From the NCBI GenBank assembly GCA_030834895.1, contig JAUQXA010000032.1, forward strand, positions 124,001 through 188,000: a DNA stretch of 64,000 nt, written 5' to 3'. Below the pieces are notes generated by a model that worked only from the letters and a program-made list of their open reading frames with translations, was not told the DNA's origin and made no database searches. The translations under genes and the position numbers were made by a program. Below are positions 8,448-17,863 of the stretch, in pieces (position 1 is the stretch's first letter; every line of letters starts with the position of its first letter). This DNA is from Anaerolineales bacterium (GTDB taxonomy: Bacteria > Chloroflexota > Anaerolineae > Anaerolineales > Villigracilaceae).

Positions 8448-8849
8448 ATGGCAACAAAAACCGTACAACTTAACTGGAACCCCGAAGAGGAGTTCAACCT
8501 GCAGGACCATAGCGGATATACCGTCCCCATGAAACCAAAAGGAGTCAGCGCATCTGACCTGTTGCCCATGGCGCTGGCTGGATGTTCCTCCCACGATGTC
8601 GTCAGCATTCTTGGAAAGCAAAAAATGGATTTGCGCGAGTTGAAAGTCTCTGCCACAGCCACGCAGGATGACGATCCGCCCTGGCGTTTCCGAAAAATCC
8701 ATGTTCACTACATAGCTATAGGCAAAGGCATTGATCCCGAAAAACTGAACAAGGCAATTCTATTGAGTCAGGAAAAATATTGCTCGGTCTACGTCACTTT
8801 ACGTGATGCGGTGGAAATCACATATGACTATGAAGTAGTGGAAGCGTAA
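8448..8849 (+). CDS. OsmC-family peroxiredoxin-like protein
   Basis: This 133-residue protein has both redox Cys blocks of the OsmC/Ohr fold: the first in ALAGCSSHDVVSIL and the second in LSQEKYCSVYVTL. The length and the G-C-S-S-H-D-V motif place it in the YhfA-like branch. OsmC proteins reduce organic or fatty-acid hydroperoxides with the paired Cys. The gene stands alone on the plus strand between minus-strand genes, with its own promoter upstream and a terminator just downstream. Confidence 0.92.
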   Translation: MATKTVQLNWNPEEEFNLQDHSGYTVPMKPKGVSASDLLPMALAGCSSHDVVSILGKQKMDLRELKVSATATQDDDPPWRFRKIHVHYIAIGKGIDPEKLNKAILLSQEKYCSVYVTLRDAVEITYDYEVVEA

Positions 8850-8865
8850 TCGTTATTTCACAGGC

Positions 8866-8903
8866 ACAGCCCCTCTTTCGACTGGAGAGGGGCTGTATTT
8901 TTA
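8866..8903 (+). terminator. Intrinsic terminator of osmC-like gene
   Basis: ACAGCCCCTCT pairs perfectly with AGAGGGGCTGT and is followed by ATTTTTAT, a standard rho-independent terminator 17 bases after the stop codon. Confidence 0.85.
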
Positions 8904-8911
8904 TATGGAAA

Positions 8912-9451
8912 CTATTTACCGCGCAGGGGACTTCCGCAATAGTCACATTCGGCAGTGACGTTGTCGATCCATTCGATCTCGTCGGGTCTGACCGTCCCAC
9001 CGCAGGATGGACAATGCGCAGGAAGGATGGGATGTTTGACGGGGACCGGTTGAGTTGGGGGCTCCTTTGGCAGGCTCGCTCCCATCAACTGCGCAATTCC
9101 CTGCGCTTCGACATTCAAGCCTCGCGCTGTCAATTCGTCCACTGCTCGCTGACCCAATACCTGCATCCGATGAAGGCGTCCCTGTGAGGCAAGCAGGGTC
9201 AGTCCACGTTTCAGAGAAACAACGCCTGATTTGGAGTCCCCACTCAAAATGGCGGCTCGGCCCGCTTCCATGTACAAAAAGGGCGCGCGCCGCGGAAAGG
9301 GATTCTCCGCACCCTGAGCAAGTTGCTTGAAAGCATCCGCAGCGCCTGCATAATCCCCATCCATCATCATTTGATTGGCATCCTGCAAGGCGGAAGCCGC
9401 TCCCCTTCTGCCAATCCTCCGTAACAAACGTTGTCCTCTGCGTCCAAACAT
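8912..9451 (-). CDS. TPR-like protein with C-terminal zinc ribbon
   Basis: A 179-residue protein. The N-terminus is basic (GRRGQRLLRRIGRRG). The middle has helical pairs in TPR style (GDYAGAADAFKQLAQ, AGRAAILSGDSKSGVVSLKRGL). The C-terminus has two CxxC pairs, CPSCGG and CDYCGS, forming a zinc ribbon. It may be a protein- or RNA-binding adaptor. Function is not recognised. It lies downstream of trmI on the same strand, but a 142-base gap with an inverted-repeat element separates them. Confidence 0.75.
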   Translation of the reverse strand: MFGRRGQRLLRRIGRRGAASALQDANQMMMDGDYAGAADAFKQLAQGAENPFPRRAPFLYMEAGRAAILSGDSKSGVVSLKRGLTLLASQGRLHRMQVLGQRAVDELTARGLNVEAQGIAQLMGASLPKEPPTQPVPVKHPILPAHCPSCGGTVRPDEIEWIDNVTAECDYCGSPLRGK

Positions 9452-9468
9452 AGATGTATCTCCTTTTA

Positions 9469-9591
9469 CGTCATTGCGAGAAGCGACCCTGAGTACAACG
9501 AAGGAGAGCGGCGAAGCAATCTACTTGGCGCAAGCAAATCCTGTTGAACAGGAGGTTGTTTCGTGGCGCCTTGGCGCCACTCGCAATGACG
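9469..9591. repeat. Small inverted-repeat element (CGTCATTGCGAG ends)
   Basis: CGTCATTGCGAG at 9469-9480 is the exact reverse complement of CTCGCAATGACG at 9580-9591. Inside the right end is a second hairpin, GTGGCGCC-TT-GGCGCCAC (9563-9580). The ORF drawn across it is an accident. It looks like a MITE- or REP-like mobile repeat placed between trmI and the TPR gene. Confidence 0.7.
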
Positions 9592-9593
9592 GA

Positions 9594-10424
9594 CTAATCC
9601 TCGATGCTGACTTCGTTCTCCAACTCCACGCCGCGCGGGTCGGTATTGGGTTCAATGCGGCGGGCGAAGATCAAATAACCGGTGTGCGCCACCATGCGGT
9701 CGGCGGGACGGATACGGGCGGGATCGGATTTGAAATGGCGCAACATCAGTTCGCACACTTCCACAAAGGCAAAGTTGTTTTTTTTCAAAGCCACCAGCAT
9801 CTTTTCGACCTGGTTGAAGGTTGGGATGATCGTGCCCAAAAAACCACCGGGCTTGAGCGCGGCGCGCACCTGTCCGATGTATTCGTATGGGAATTGCACA
9901 TCGAGGAAGAAGGCATCCATGTCGATCTCGTCAAAGCCTTCGCGGATGTCACGCAGTTTGAACTCGACTCGTGAGGTAAGCCCGACCCGCTCCACGTTCT
10001 TGCGGGCAAGGCTTTGTGTATCTGACTTTTGCTCGTAGGAGACCACCCGTCCCTCCGCGCCGACAGCGGTCGCCATGGCAATCGTCACCGAGCCGGACCC
10101 TGTGCCTGCCTCCATCACATGCTTGCCGGGCGTGATGCCCATCATCGTCAAAATGTAACCAATGTCCTTGGGATACAAAATCTGCGTGGCGCGCGGCAGG
10201 TCATTGAGGATATCCGCAATGGATGGCTGCAATAAAAAGAACGGCGCCCCCGTATGACTGAACACCTGCGAGCCGTACGGCTTGCCGATCAGGTCATCAT
10301 GCTTGAGGATGCCGCGATGACTTTGAAATTCCGCGCCCGATTTCAAGGCAAAAATAAAATGCTTGTGGGTCAGTCCAACCAGTTGGGCAAGGTCGCCTTC
10401 CCGCGCAGTGGAGGAATAGTTCAT
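9594..10424 (-). CDS. trmI: tRNA (adenine-58-N1)-methyltransferase TrmI
   Basis: This 276-residue protein is full length for the TrmI family. It has an N-terminal small beta domain (ALKSGAEFQSHRGILKHDDLIG), then PKDIGYILTMMGITPGKHVMEAGTGSGS, in which the last part is the SAM-binding motif I. The acidic loops VVSYEQKSD and DIDMDAFFLDVQFP follow. The enzyme makes m1A58 in the T-loop of tRNA as a homotetramer. It stands upstream of the zinc-ribbon gene and 21 bases downstream of the PrsW-like gene, so it may share that transcript. Confidence 0.92.
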   Translation of the reverse strand: MNYSSTAREGDLAQLVGLTHKHFIFALKSGAEFQSHRGILKHDDLIGKPYGSQVFSHTGAPFFLLQPSIADILNDLPRATQILYPKDIGYILTMMGITPGKHVMEAGTGSGSVTIAMATAVGAEGRVVSYEQKSDTQSLARKNVERVGLTSRVEFKLRDIREGFDEIDMDAFFLDVQFPYEYIGQVRAALKPGGFLGTIIPTFNQVEKMLVALKKNNFAFVEVCELMLRHFKSDPARIRPADRMVAHTGYLIFARRIEPNTDPRGVELENEVSIED

Positions 10425-10445
10425 GAAGTTATTGTACTCCCTCGT

Positions 10446-11708
10446 TCATCTAACTCCCTCCGCATCCCCCTCGCTGGAGGCGGCGCCAGAAGCGGCGGAT
10501 GGCAGAACAGGCATGGACGAAATCCTCATCGTTTTATTGGCTATTGGCAGCAACAAGAACATCCCAACTGCAAGCACGAACATACCTCCCGCCGTGGCGG
10601 GCAAGATGTTGACAAGCCATTCAGGTTTGCCGATGACTTCTCCAATCATGGAAAACCCCGCCCCTACGGCGCAGGCATTCCAAACGCCGTGGATGAGAAC
10701 AGCGCTGAAATACGCGGCAAACAAACGCAGGATGCGTCGCTCGCGAAACGCCGAGACAATTCCCCACCCCACCAATCCAGTAGCCATGATATGCAACATG
10801 CTCGTCCCGGCGCGGATGGTGACAATCACCGGCCAGGACTCCGTTCCCGCGCCGCTGGCGTTCAGGCTCTCGACCAGGGCAAACGATGCGCCGCTCAACA
10901 ATCCCATTGCAAATCCCTGGGCAGGGGATTCGATTTTCCGGGCAAAAATCCACACTGCCAGCGGCTTGAACAACTCTTCGATCAATGGCACGAAAACGGC
11001 TATGTACGCAAGCGCTACAGCAATTACAGACGGGCTCGAAAAATACGGCGCAAGCAATTTCAGAATAACCTCCTCATTTGTTTCATTTTCGAGCGCCACC
11101 CTGAGTCTTGCGATTTCCTGAAATAATGCCGGTTCCTGTACCGAAATATAAACCGCTGCAATAATGATAAAGGCCAACAAGAGGACAATTTCCATCACGA
11201 TCATCAACAGCGGGCCGAGGGTCATGCTCAAGCCGAAGACGCTGAAGACTCGCCAACGTTGGCCGAGTTCGATGTCCTTTGAACCGATACCAAATAAGAT
11301 CCAGATGGGCGGCACGATGACTGCAATAGTCAAAATGGGAAGGAAGAGCCATGCAAGCCACGTCACCTGCGTGGATACAACGACCGCGCCAATCGCCACG
11401 GACATGATGACCAGCGCTATAACCGCCGCTATCTGCCAGCCTGCAAATGGGAATTTGATTACAGTCTCCGCTTGTTCGCGCCCCAGAAATTTTTGCAAAA
11501 CAAACCACGAACACAATAACAAGGCCGCGCCTACAAAGCCAAATGCGAAAGCGCTGATCATTTGTCCAGCCGCATCGCCCTCTTCGGTGAAGAGGATAAT
11601 GATCGAGTTCGCACTCATTCCCAAAGCAATCAGCAACGTTACAGACACGCCCAAACCAAGAGCGATCAGGGTCAAGAGTGAAGCCCAGTGAACTTTGTTA
11701 GTTTGCAT
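10446..11708 (-). CDS. PrsW-family intramembrane protease
   Basis: A 420-residue multi-span membrane protein with the family motifs in order: PLIEELFKPLAVW (the paired Glu), GASFALVESLN, TSMLHIMATGLVGWG and HGVWNA. PrsW proteins are intramembrane proteases that cut anti-sigma factors or related substrates. The target here is unknown, and no sigma/anti-sigma pair is visible in the window. The N-terminal half has about six extra membrane segments that are not part of the core. Its ATG overlaps the stop of the upstream lipoprotein gene by one base (TAATG), so translation is probably coupled. Confidence 0.88.
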   Translation of the reverse strand: MQTNKVHWASLLTLIALGLGVSVTLLIALGMSANSIIILFTEEGDAAGQMISAFAFGFVGAALLLCSWFVLQKFLGREQAETVIKFPFAGWQIAAVIALVIMSVAIGAVVVSTQVTWLAWLFLPILTIAVIVPPIWILFGIGSKDIELGQRWRVFSVFGLSMTLGPLLMIVMEIVLLLAFIIIAAVYISVQEPALFQEIARLRVALENETNEEVILKLLAPYFSSPSVIAVALAYIAVFVPLIEELFKPLAVWIFARKIESPAQGFAMGLLSGASFALVESLNASGAGTESWPVIVTIRAGTSMLHIMATGLVGWGIVSAFRERRILRLFAAYFSAVLIHGVWNACAVGAGFSMIGEVIGKPEWLVNILPATAGGMFVLAVGMFLLLPIANKTMRISSMPVLPSAASGAASSEGDAEGVR

Positions 11709-12943
11709 TATTTCTCTTCCACTTCCACGCTCAGGATTTTATCGCCGGGACTCAATGCCTGCCCGCTGCCGGGGTCACGCGGCATTAATTTTTCCGCCAC
11801 ATCCAATCCATTGAGCACCTGTCCAAAAATGGTATACCCGCCGTCGAGTTGAGGTGCTGGCGCGAAGGTGATGAAGAACTGACTGCCGTTCGTGTCCAAT
11901 CCATTGTTTGACATGGCTACCATACCAGGTTTATCGAATTTCAAATCGTTGTCCTCATTTTTGAAGAAATATCCGGGGTTGCCTCTGCCTGTTCCGCTGG
12001 GGTCACCTGATTGAGCCAAAAAGCCGGGGACAACACGATGGAAGGTCACACCATTGTACCAACCCTGCTTTGCAAGGAACACGAACGAATTCACCGCCAA
12101 AGGTGCCTTGTCTGGGAACAACTGCATCACAATATCGCCCTTCTCGGTGTGCAACGTAACAATGTATTGACTCTGCGGATTGACATTGAAAGGCGGGCAT
12201 TGAGTAAATTGCTTTCGGCCAAGAGCAAACAAACCCACTGCATCGCTCACGCTTTGGTAATCCAAAAGATAGGATGGCTGGAGGTTACCGTTAATGAGGA
12301 TCAGCGGGACTGCCGGAATGCTCAACTTCTTGGCCGACTCGTACATTTCCTGAAGGCTGGTCGCCGTTTCCTCAGCCTTCATTGCCGTCTTGAGTTTTTC
12401 TTCATCCATTTCCAGGGCGGCGGCTTCCCGCAGGACCCAGGCATCGAATGCCGCAGGTTTCAGAGACTTCCATTCGGCGTGTTTGGCAAAGAGCAAGTCA
12501 TACATCAACCAAAACTGACCCTGTTCATCCGCCGCGAGCGCAGCAAGGACAGCCTGCTCCGATTTATCGAGGACTCCAATCAGCGGCAGTGGGCGAAATA
12601 CAAAGCGCACGTCTTTGTGTTCGGACATTAACTTGCCGATAATGCCCGCCATGTTGAGGCAGCTATCCGACTGAAACTCACAATACTCAACAATAGTCAC
12701 AGGTGCATCAGCGGGGCCGACGGAAAAATCCCCCGCAGTGACAGGTGGAAAGTACGAGTCAAGACTGGGCGCGACAGTCGGTTCGACACTAATCGCGGAG
12801 CAACTGGAGACGGGAGTTGGAGTGTCCATGATTACAGGCTTTACAAGAGCAGGCGTGGGAGTCGGGGTCACATCCGCCCGTGAGGCACAAGCGCTGAGGA
12901 TTAACATAAAAACGATGAGAAACAAAACATGAAGATTTTTCAT
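11708..12943 (-). CDS. Lipoprotein fusing a DsbA-like thioredoxin domain to a cyclophilin-type PPIase
   Basis: A signal peptide with lipobox ILSAC and a short Thr/Pro stalk come first. Residues ~65-240 form a DsbA-type thioredoxin domain (GPADAPVTIVEYCEFQSDSC, then VRFVFRPLPL, IPAVPLILINGNL). The usual CxxC is changed: the first Cys position reads Ser (SDSC), although another Cys sits five residues earlier. Residues ~250-411 are a cyclophilin domain with VTFHRVVPGFLAQSGDP, GSQFFITFAPAPQLDGGYTIFG. The protein should assist folding of exported proteins at the outer face of the membrane by proline isomerisation. Whether the thioredoxin domain is redox-active is doubtful. Confidence 0.88.
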   Translation of the reverse strand: MKNLHVLFLIVFMLILSACASRADVTPTPTPALVKPVIMDTPTPVSSCSAISVEPTVAPSLDSYFPPVTAGDFSVGPADAPVTIVEYCEFQSDSCLNMAGIIGKLMSEHKDVRFVFRPLPLIGVLDKSEQAVLAALAADEQGQFWLMYDLLFAKHAEWKSLKPAAFDAWVLREAAALEMDEEKLKTAMKAEETATSLQEMYESAKKLSIPAVPLILINGNLQPSYLLDYQSVSDAVGLFALGRKQFTQCPPFNVNPQSQYIVTLHTEKGDIVMQLFPDKAPLAVNSFVFLAKQGWYNGVTFHRVVPGFLAQSGDPSGTGRGNPGYFFKNEDNDLKFDKPGMVAMSNNGLDTNGSQFFITFAPAPQLDGGYTIFGQVLNGLDVAEKLMPRDPGSGQALSPGDKILSVEVEEK

Positions 12944-12972
12944 GAGAAACCTTTACTGATGCATAATCCACA

Positions 12973-14253
12973 TTACGGGCTTACCGCATCCCTCAACTGT
13001 TGGAAATCGGTCATCCACGAAATCGTGTTGACAAAATCCGCCAGCGACTTGCTCCGGGCGCGTAGGGCACGCACGGCCGGGCCGACGGGGTCTTCTCCCG
13101 CCGCCCCGCCGGGAGTATCGGCGTAGGCTCCATAAAAGGCAAAGTAAGCCTGATTGATCTTGCGAAGCAAATAGCCATTTTTCAAAAATACGAGACGACG
13201 CGACTCCATGTAGGCTTCGGCTTCGTCGATTTTCCCTTCGGCAAGTAATGCATCGACTGTGACGCGGGTTTTATGCATTTCGGCGCGGAAATCAAAAGGA
13301 GGGCGCAGAAAATCTCCGGGCTCGGGATGATCCAAAGGAATAGAAATCTCCCTAGGCGTAGTCGAAGGGTTTGAAGCTTGAACCAGCTCAGGATAAAAAC
13401 GATTAAACACAAGCGCGCCAATTTCATCTCCCGCTATCGAGGCGACAGTCTCATTCATGGTGCGCAATTCGGGAGTCTCACCGTACAACATACCCAGCGG
13501 GCGGAGTGTAAGGTAGTTGTGAATCCACTCGTGCGCCACCGTGCTGAGAATCCAGTTCATGTCCGTGCTGCGCATGACCATGGTCGGATACACCCCCACG
13601 CCGCCGATATTAACAACCAACGACGACACACCCAGCCCTTCGTCCACACGGCTTTCGAGGACGGAGATTTGATCAATCGTCAATTCGGTTTCGACGGAGA
13701 TATTTGCGGCCTGTTCGATCCGATCACGCGGTGAGCTAATCAACGCCATGGGCAGCGGCGTGGAGTGATACCATACGTCCGGCACAGGCTGTCCCACTGC
13801 GGTCAAACCAATCTCTGCGAGAATTTGGCTCACTTGTTCCTGCAAGATTGCCTCGGCAAACGGTGCAAGTTCCCTTTGACGGACATACAATCCGTCAAGT
13901 TCGGCACGCAGGGATTCGGATGCAAGTTCCTTATCTATGATCGCGGCGTCGGCATAGATTTTTTCCAACTCGTACTCTTTTTCGAGGATTTGCTGTGTAT
14001 ACCGCCAATTTTCAAAGACAATTCGCTTTTGTGTCGCAGGGTCGAAGTTATACGGCGCGCCAATGGAGGCGGCGCGTAATTTGAGCAGTGCGGCATTTCC
14101 CATCCACGAGACATAGTTGAATTCCATCTCGCGGGTGAAGGCGCGCACCTTTTCCAGTTCATCCGCACTGGATGGAGTACCATACCCCAGAACCAGGGCA
14201 AGGATAAAAAGGATGAAAGTAAGTTCAAGTCCGCGAATGATGCGTTGAAACAT
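12973..14253 (-). CDS. Membrane-anchored HExxH metallopeptidase-like protein
   Basis: About 426 residues with one N-terminal membrane segment (LELTFILFILALVLGYG), so the bulk lies outside the cytoplasm. The zinc motif is VAHEWIHNYL (HExxH), with MNETVASIAGDEIGALVFNRFY about 27 residues further on supplying a likely third ligand. Upstream is a long helical region. The start is set at ATG 14253; the track's extra 39 residues are poor in signal features and rich in Cys and Arg. It lies 30 bases upstream of the folding lipoprotein gene on the same strand. The family name is not recognised with certainty; it resembles uncharacterised bacterial zinc peptidases. Confidence 0.78.
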   Translation of the reverse strand: MFQRIIRGLELTFILFILALVLGYGTPSSADELEKVRAFTREMEFNYVSWMGNAALLKLRAASIGAPYNFDPATQKRIVFENWRYTQQILEKEYELEKIYADAAIIDKELASESLRAELDGLYVRQRELAPFAEAILQEQVSQILAEIGLTAVGQPVPDVWYHSTPLPMALISSPRDRIEQAANISVETELTIDQISVLESRVDEGLGVSSLVVNIGGVGVYPTMVMRSTDMNWILSTVAHEWIHNYLTLRPLGMLYGETPELRTMNETVASIAGDEIGALVFNRFYPELVQASNPSTTPREISIPLDHPEPGDFLRPPFDFRAEMHKTRVTVDALLAEGKIDEAEAYMESRRLVFLKNGYLLRKINQAYFAFYGAYADTPGGAAGEDPVGPAVRALRARSKSLADFVNTISWMTDFQQLRDAVSP

Positions 14254-14445
14254 GCATTGGATTATAACAAAGCGGAGTCTGTCCAATACCTCGGCACTAG
14301 CCAGGCAACAGGTTACACGAAGCGAAAACGGAAGCAGGCTCATTAGACATTTATTAATTCGCGCACCCAAACACCTTCAATTTCGTATTCTTGAATTAGA
14401 ATAGTGCGTTGGGATGGTAGGGAAATTTACAAAACCTACACATTC

Positions 14446-14473
14446 TTTACACATTGTTTCGATAGACTAACAT
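14446..14473 (+). promoter_or_regulatory. Candidate promoter of the MacAB-type operon
   Basis: TTTACA at 14446-14451 and TAACAT at 14468-14473 are 16 bases apart. It would give a leader of about 150 bases before the ATG at 14633. No riboswitch was recognised in the leader. Confidence 0.4.
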
Positions 14474-14632
14474 CCCAGGGATGTGTTTCAAGCAGGCGGG
14501 GAAGGGTAGCAAGCCAATTTGACCGTCTTATGTGCCAGCAGAACGGTTATTTCAACTGAAACGAAACACGCCCAAATCGCAGCCGCGTCAGTTCGCTCAA
14601 CGCGCACTGACCATACGCTTGGAGAATACTAC

Positions 14633-15898
14633 ATGAAAAAATTCTTCTCGAAATTTTCCCGCAGAACATGGATCATCACAGGGGTTATCCTGGTCGTTTT
14701 GCTCGTTGTCGTCTTCCTTCTCACCAGGGGTGGGGGTGAGAATGCATCCCTCTTCCAGACCGCCGCCGCAGAGCGCGGATCATTGCAGGCAACGGTTGGA
14801 GCCACCGGCAGTGTGCGCGCAAAGCAAAGTGCCACCCTCGTCTGGGAAACGACGGGCATCGTGGAAAAGGTCAACGTTAATGTGGGAGATAAAGTCTCGA
14901 AGGATGAGACCCTTGCCAGCCTTGCCAAGTCTTCTCTTACCCAAAATGTGATCCTTGCCGAAGCCGACCTTGCCAGTGCTCAAAAGGCATTGGAGGATTT
15001 GCTTGGATCAGATACGGCGCGCGCCCAAGCTCTGCGCAACGTGGATAAGGCGGAAGAAGATTACAAAAAGGCATACAATTACCGCCTGGGCTTGAACGGC
15101 AAAATAGATATTACCGAGGTATATCTTGACCGTGGCGTTCCCAAAGTGCGCTATCACAAGGGTTATGCCGACGCTGAAACCATCGCCGATGCGGATGAAA
15201 AACTCGCTTTGGCTGAGGCGCAATTAAACGATGCCCGCCGCAATTATGAACGACTAAAGAATGGGTCCGATACCGCCGACGTTGCCGCCGCCGAAGCGCG
15301 GGTGGCTGCCGCCCAGTCCACGCTGGATATGGCGCGAATCATTGCTCCCTTCGCCGGCACAGTGACACAATCCAGTCCTGCAATCGGCGACCAGGTCTCC
15401 GCAGGCACAGTTGCTTTCCGCGTGGATGATCTTTCACACCTGTTGGTGGATGTGCAGGTCTCGGAAGTGGATATCAACACGGTAACTATTGGTCAGGAAG
15501 CAACCCTGACCTTCGACGCGGTGCTCGGCAGGTCAGATCACTACCACGGCAAGGTGGTGCAGGTCAGTCAGGCGGGCGATACAGTGCAGGGTGTTGTCAG
15601 TTTCACGGTCACGGTTGAATTGACCGATGCGGATGAATCCGTCAAACCCGGCATGACCGCCGCGGTCAACATCATTGTCGAGGAAGTGAAGGATGTGATT
15701 CTGATCCCCAACCGTGCTGTTCGGCTGGTCAACAATGAGCGCGTGGTGTACCTGCTGGTGGATGGGATGCCAAAGGATGTCAAGGTCAAGCTTGGCTCTA
15801 CGGATGGCATCAACAGCGCCCTCGTGGATGGCGACATAAAAGAAGGCGACCCGGTCATTTTGAACCCACCTACGATGGGGGGACCATTTGGAGGTTAG
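14633..15898 (+). CDS. MacA-type membrane fusion protein (HlyD family)
   Basis: This 421-residue protein has one N-terminal membrane helix ([18 protein letters not shown]). A split lipoyl domain follows ([37 protein letters not shown]), then a coiled-coil hairpin ([20 protein letters not shown]...[16 protein letters not shown]), the second lipoyl half ([23 protein letters not shown]) and a beta-barrel ending in a Gly-rich tail. It is the periplasmic or wall-side adaptor of a MacB-type ABC exporter encoded by the next two genes. The start is set at ATG 14633 with GGAG upstream. Since Chloroflexota lack a classic outer membrane, it may act without a TolC partner. Confidence 0.92.
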   Translation: MKKFFSKFSRRTWIITGVILVVLLVVVFLLTRGGGENASLFQTAAAERGSLQATVGATGSVRAKQSATLVWETTGIVEKVNVNVGDKVSKDETLASLAKSSLTQNVILAEADLASAQKALEDLLGSDTARAQALRNVDKAEEDYKKAYNYRLGLNGKIDITEVYLDRGVPKVRYHKGYADAETIADADEKLALAEAQLNDARRNYERLKNGSDTADVAAAEARVAAAQSTLDMARIIAPFAGTVTQSSPAIGDQVSAGTVAFRVDDLSHLLVDVQVSEVDINTVTIGQEATLTFDAVLGRSDHYHGKVVQVSQAGDTVQGVVSFTVTVELTDADESVKPGMTAAVNIIVEEVKDVILIPNRAVRLVNNERVVYLLVDGMPKDVKVKLGSTDGINSALVDGDIKEGDPVILNPPTMGGPFGG

Positions 15899-15899
15899 C

Positions 15900-16601
15900 A
15901 TGGATTGGGTGATCGAGGCGCATAACCTCACGAAAACATACAAGATGGGCGAAATCGAAGTACATGCCTTGAATGGGGTTTCGTTTACCATCGAGCGCGG
16001 CGAAGTCGTTGCCATCATGGGTCCATCGGGTTCAGGCAAGTCCACCATGATGAACACGCTTGGCTGTCTGGACAGACCCACCTCCGGCGAATATATTTTG
16101 GACGGCGAGGCGGTCGCCAACATGACAGATGATCAACTTGCCAGCGTCCGCAACCGCAAGGTTGGATTTGTTTTCCAAAGTTTCAACCTGCTCTCGCGCC
16201 TGACTGCTATCGGCAATGTGGAATTACCCCTGCGTTATGCGGGAGTTACTGAAGGACGCCGCGACCAGGCAAAAGCCGCCCTCGAAGCGGTGGGACTGGG
16301 CGACCGTATGACCCACCGTCCGTTTGAACTCTCCGGCGGACAGCAGCAGCGTGTGGCGGTTGCCCGCGCCATTGTCAACGACCCTGCCATCATCATGGCA
16401 GATGAACCGACAGGGAACCTGGATTCGAAAGTCGGAAAAGAGATCATGCACCTTTTGCTGAACCTGAATAAGGAACGAGGAACGACGTTGATCATCGTCA
16501 CGCATGATCCTTTGATCGCTGCGCAGACCCAGCGTGTGATCCGTTTGGTTGATGGTGAAATTGACCTCTCCTACGAAGAAAACGGAGGGAGTAAAACATG
16601 A
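15900..16601 (+). CDS. MacB/LolD-type ABC transporter ATPase
   Basis: This 233-residue ATPase has all the expected motifs: Walker [11 protein letters not shown]-loop [14 protein letters not shown], signature [14 protein letters not shown] and Walker [15 protein letters not shown], with the switch His in VTHDP. The pattern (FNLL, NLDS) is that of the MacB/LolD family. The gene starts two bases after the MacA-like stop codon, with GGAGG as ribosome-binding site inside the end of that gene, and its own end overlaps the permease start by four bases (ATGA). The three genes clearly form one operon. Confidence 0.96.
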   Translation: MDWVIEAHNLTKTYKMGEIEVHALNGVSFTIERGEVVAIMGPSGSGKSTMMNTLGCLDRPTSGEYILDGEAVANMTDDQLASVRNRKVGFVFQSFNLLSRLTAIGNVELPLRYAGVTEGRRDQAKAALEAVGLGDRMTHRPFELSGGQQQRVAVARAIVNDPAIIMADEPTGNLDSKVGKEIMHLLLNLNKERGTTLIIVTHDPLIAAQTQRVIRLVDGEIDLSYEENGGSKT

Positions 16602-17854
16602 CCATCGGACAAGCCCTTCTCGAAGCCCTCGAAAGTTTGAGCGGCAATAAAATGCGCTCCGGGCTGACGGTGCTGGGCATCGTCATCGGTGTCGCGGCAG
16701 TCATCGCCATGCTTGCGGTCGGAAACGGCGCGCAGGCATCCATCACAGGTTCCATCAGCAGTATCGGTACGAATCTGTTATTCGTCTTCCGCGGCGGACC
16801 CGAACAGGGAGGAGGTGGACCCGGAGGCGGCAGGAGCGGCAGAAATGACCGTCCGCTGACACTGGGAGATGCGGAAGCTATTAACGACCCGTTTGCCGCG
16901 CCCTCCGTGGCGGCGGTCGCTCCCTCACTTGAAGGAAATGGAACCATCGCATACGGAGGCGAAACTACCACTTCCAGCATCTCGGGCGTCACTCCTGCTT
17001 ACGCCGGAGTCCGCAACATGGAACTCGCCGAGGGTGAATTCATCAACGAAGAACACATCAATGGGAGAATGTCGGTTGCCATCCTCGGGCCGGAAACGGC
17101 GGACGCCCTCTTCGGTCGTCACGACGGTCTCGTTGGCGAAACTATCCGTATCGAAGGACAACCCTTCCGTGTGGTCGGCATTTTGGTTGCCAAAGGTGGC
17201 GGCGCGTTTGGCAGTGAAGACAACGCTGTCTATATCCCATTCACAACCGCCCAGGCACGCCTGATCAAACGCGGCTCGCTCGACCAGGTGGATATGATCT
17301 TCATACAAGCCACCAGCGCTGAAAGCGTAACTTCGGCATCTGACGAAATCTCGAACATTCTGCGCCAGCGTCATCGCACGCCCGTCGGCGAGGATGATTT
17401 CACCGTTTTCACCCAACAGGACTTTCTGCAGACCTTTGAAACCATCACCGGCGTGCTAACCATTTTCCTAGGCGGCATCGCGGGTATTTCCCTGCTGGTG
17501 GGCGGCATCGGCATCATGAACATTATGCTGGTCTCGGTGACGGAACGTACGCGCGAGATCGGTCTGCGCAAGGCGTTGGGCGCACGTAAAAGGGATATCC
17601 TGCTGCAATTTTTGACCGAGTCCTCGGTACTCAGTCTGGTCGGCGGCATCATCGGAATCCTGTTCGGCTGGCTGATCGCTTTCATCGTAGGCAAGGTTGC
17701 CACTGCGACAGGAACTGACTTCACTCCCATTGTCGGCACAGATGCCATTCTGCTCTCGACCAGTTTCTCGGCAGCCATCGGTCTTTTCTTCGGGATTTAT
17801 CCTGCCAGCCGCGCCGCAAATCTCGAGCCTGTGGAAGCGCTGCGTCACGAATAA
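16598..17854 (+). CDS. MacB/FtsX-type ABC transporter permease
   Basis: A 418-residue permease with the four-helix MacB layout: the first helix in [20 protein letters not shown], a large outer domain (residues ~60-270), then three helices with [40 protein letters not shown] and a last helix ending in [15 protein letters not shown]. The outer domain begins with an unusual Gly-rich insert ([14 protein letters not shown]). MacB systems use mechanical movement to expel peptides, lipoproteins or drugs. The cargo here is unknown, though the adjacent lipoprotein gene could be functionally linked. Confidence 0.95.
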   Translation: MTIGQALLEALESLSGNKMRSGLTVLGIVIGVAAVIAMLAVGNGAQASITGSISSIGTNLLFVFRGGPEQGGGGPGGGRSGRNDRPLTLGDAEAINDPFAAPSVAAVAPSLEGNGTIAYGGETTTSSISGVTPAYAGVRNMELAEGEFINEEHINGRMSVAILGPETADALFGRHDGLVGETIRIEGQPFRVVGILVAKGGGAFGSEDNAVYIPFTTAQARLIKRGSLDQVDMIFIQATSAESVTSASDEISNILRQRHRTPVGEDDFTVFTQQDFLQTFETITGVLTIFLGGIAGISLLVGGIGIMNIMLVSVTERTREIGLRKALGARKRDILLQFLTESSVLSLVGGIIGILFGWLIAFIVGKVATATGTDFTPIVGTDAILLSTSFSAAIGLFFGIYPASRAANLEPVEALRHE

Positions 17855-17863
17855 GGCAAAGAA

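Noticed and set aside
10254-11126. 290-residue plus-strand ORF
   Set aside because: It spans the trmI and PrsW-like genes in antisense and has no protein-like features.
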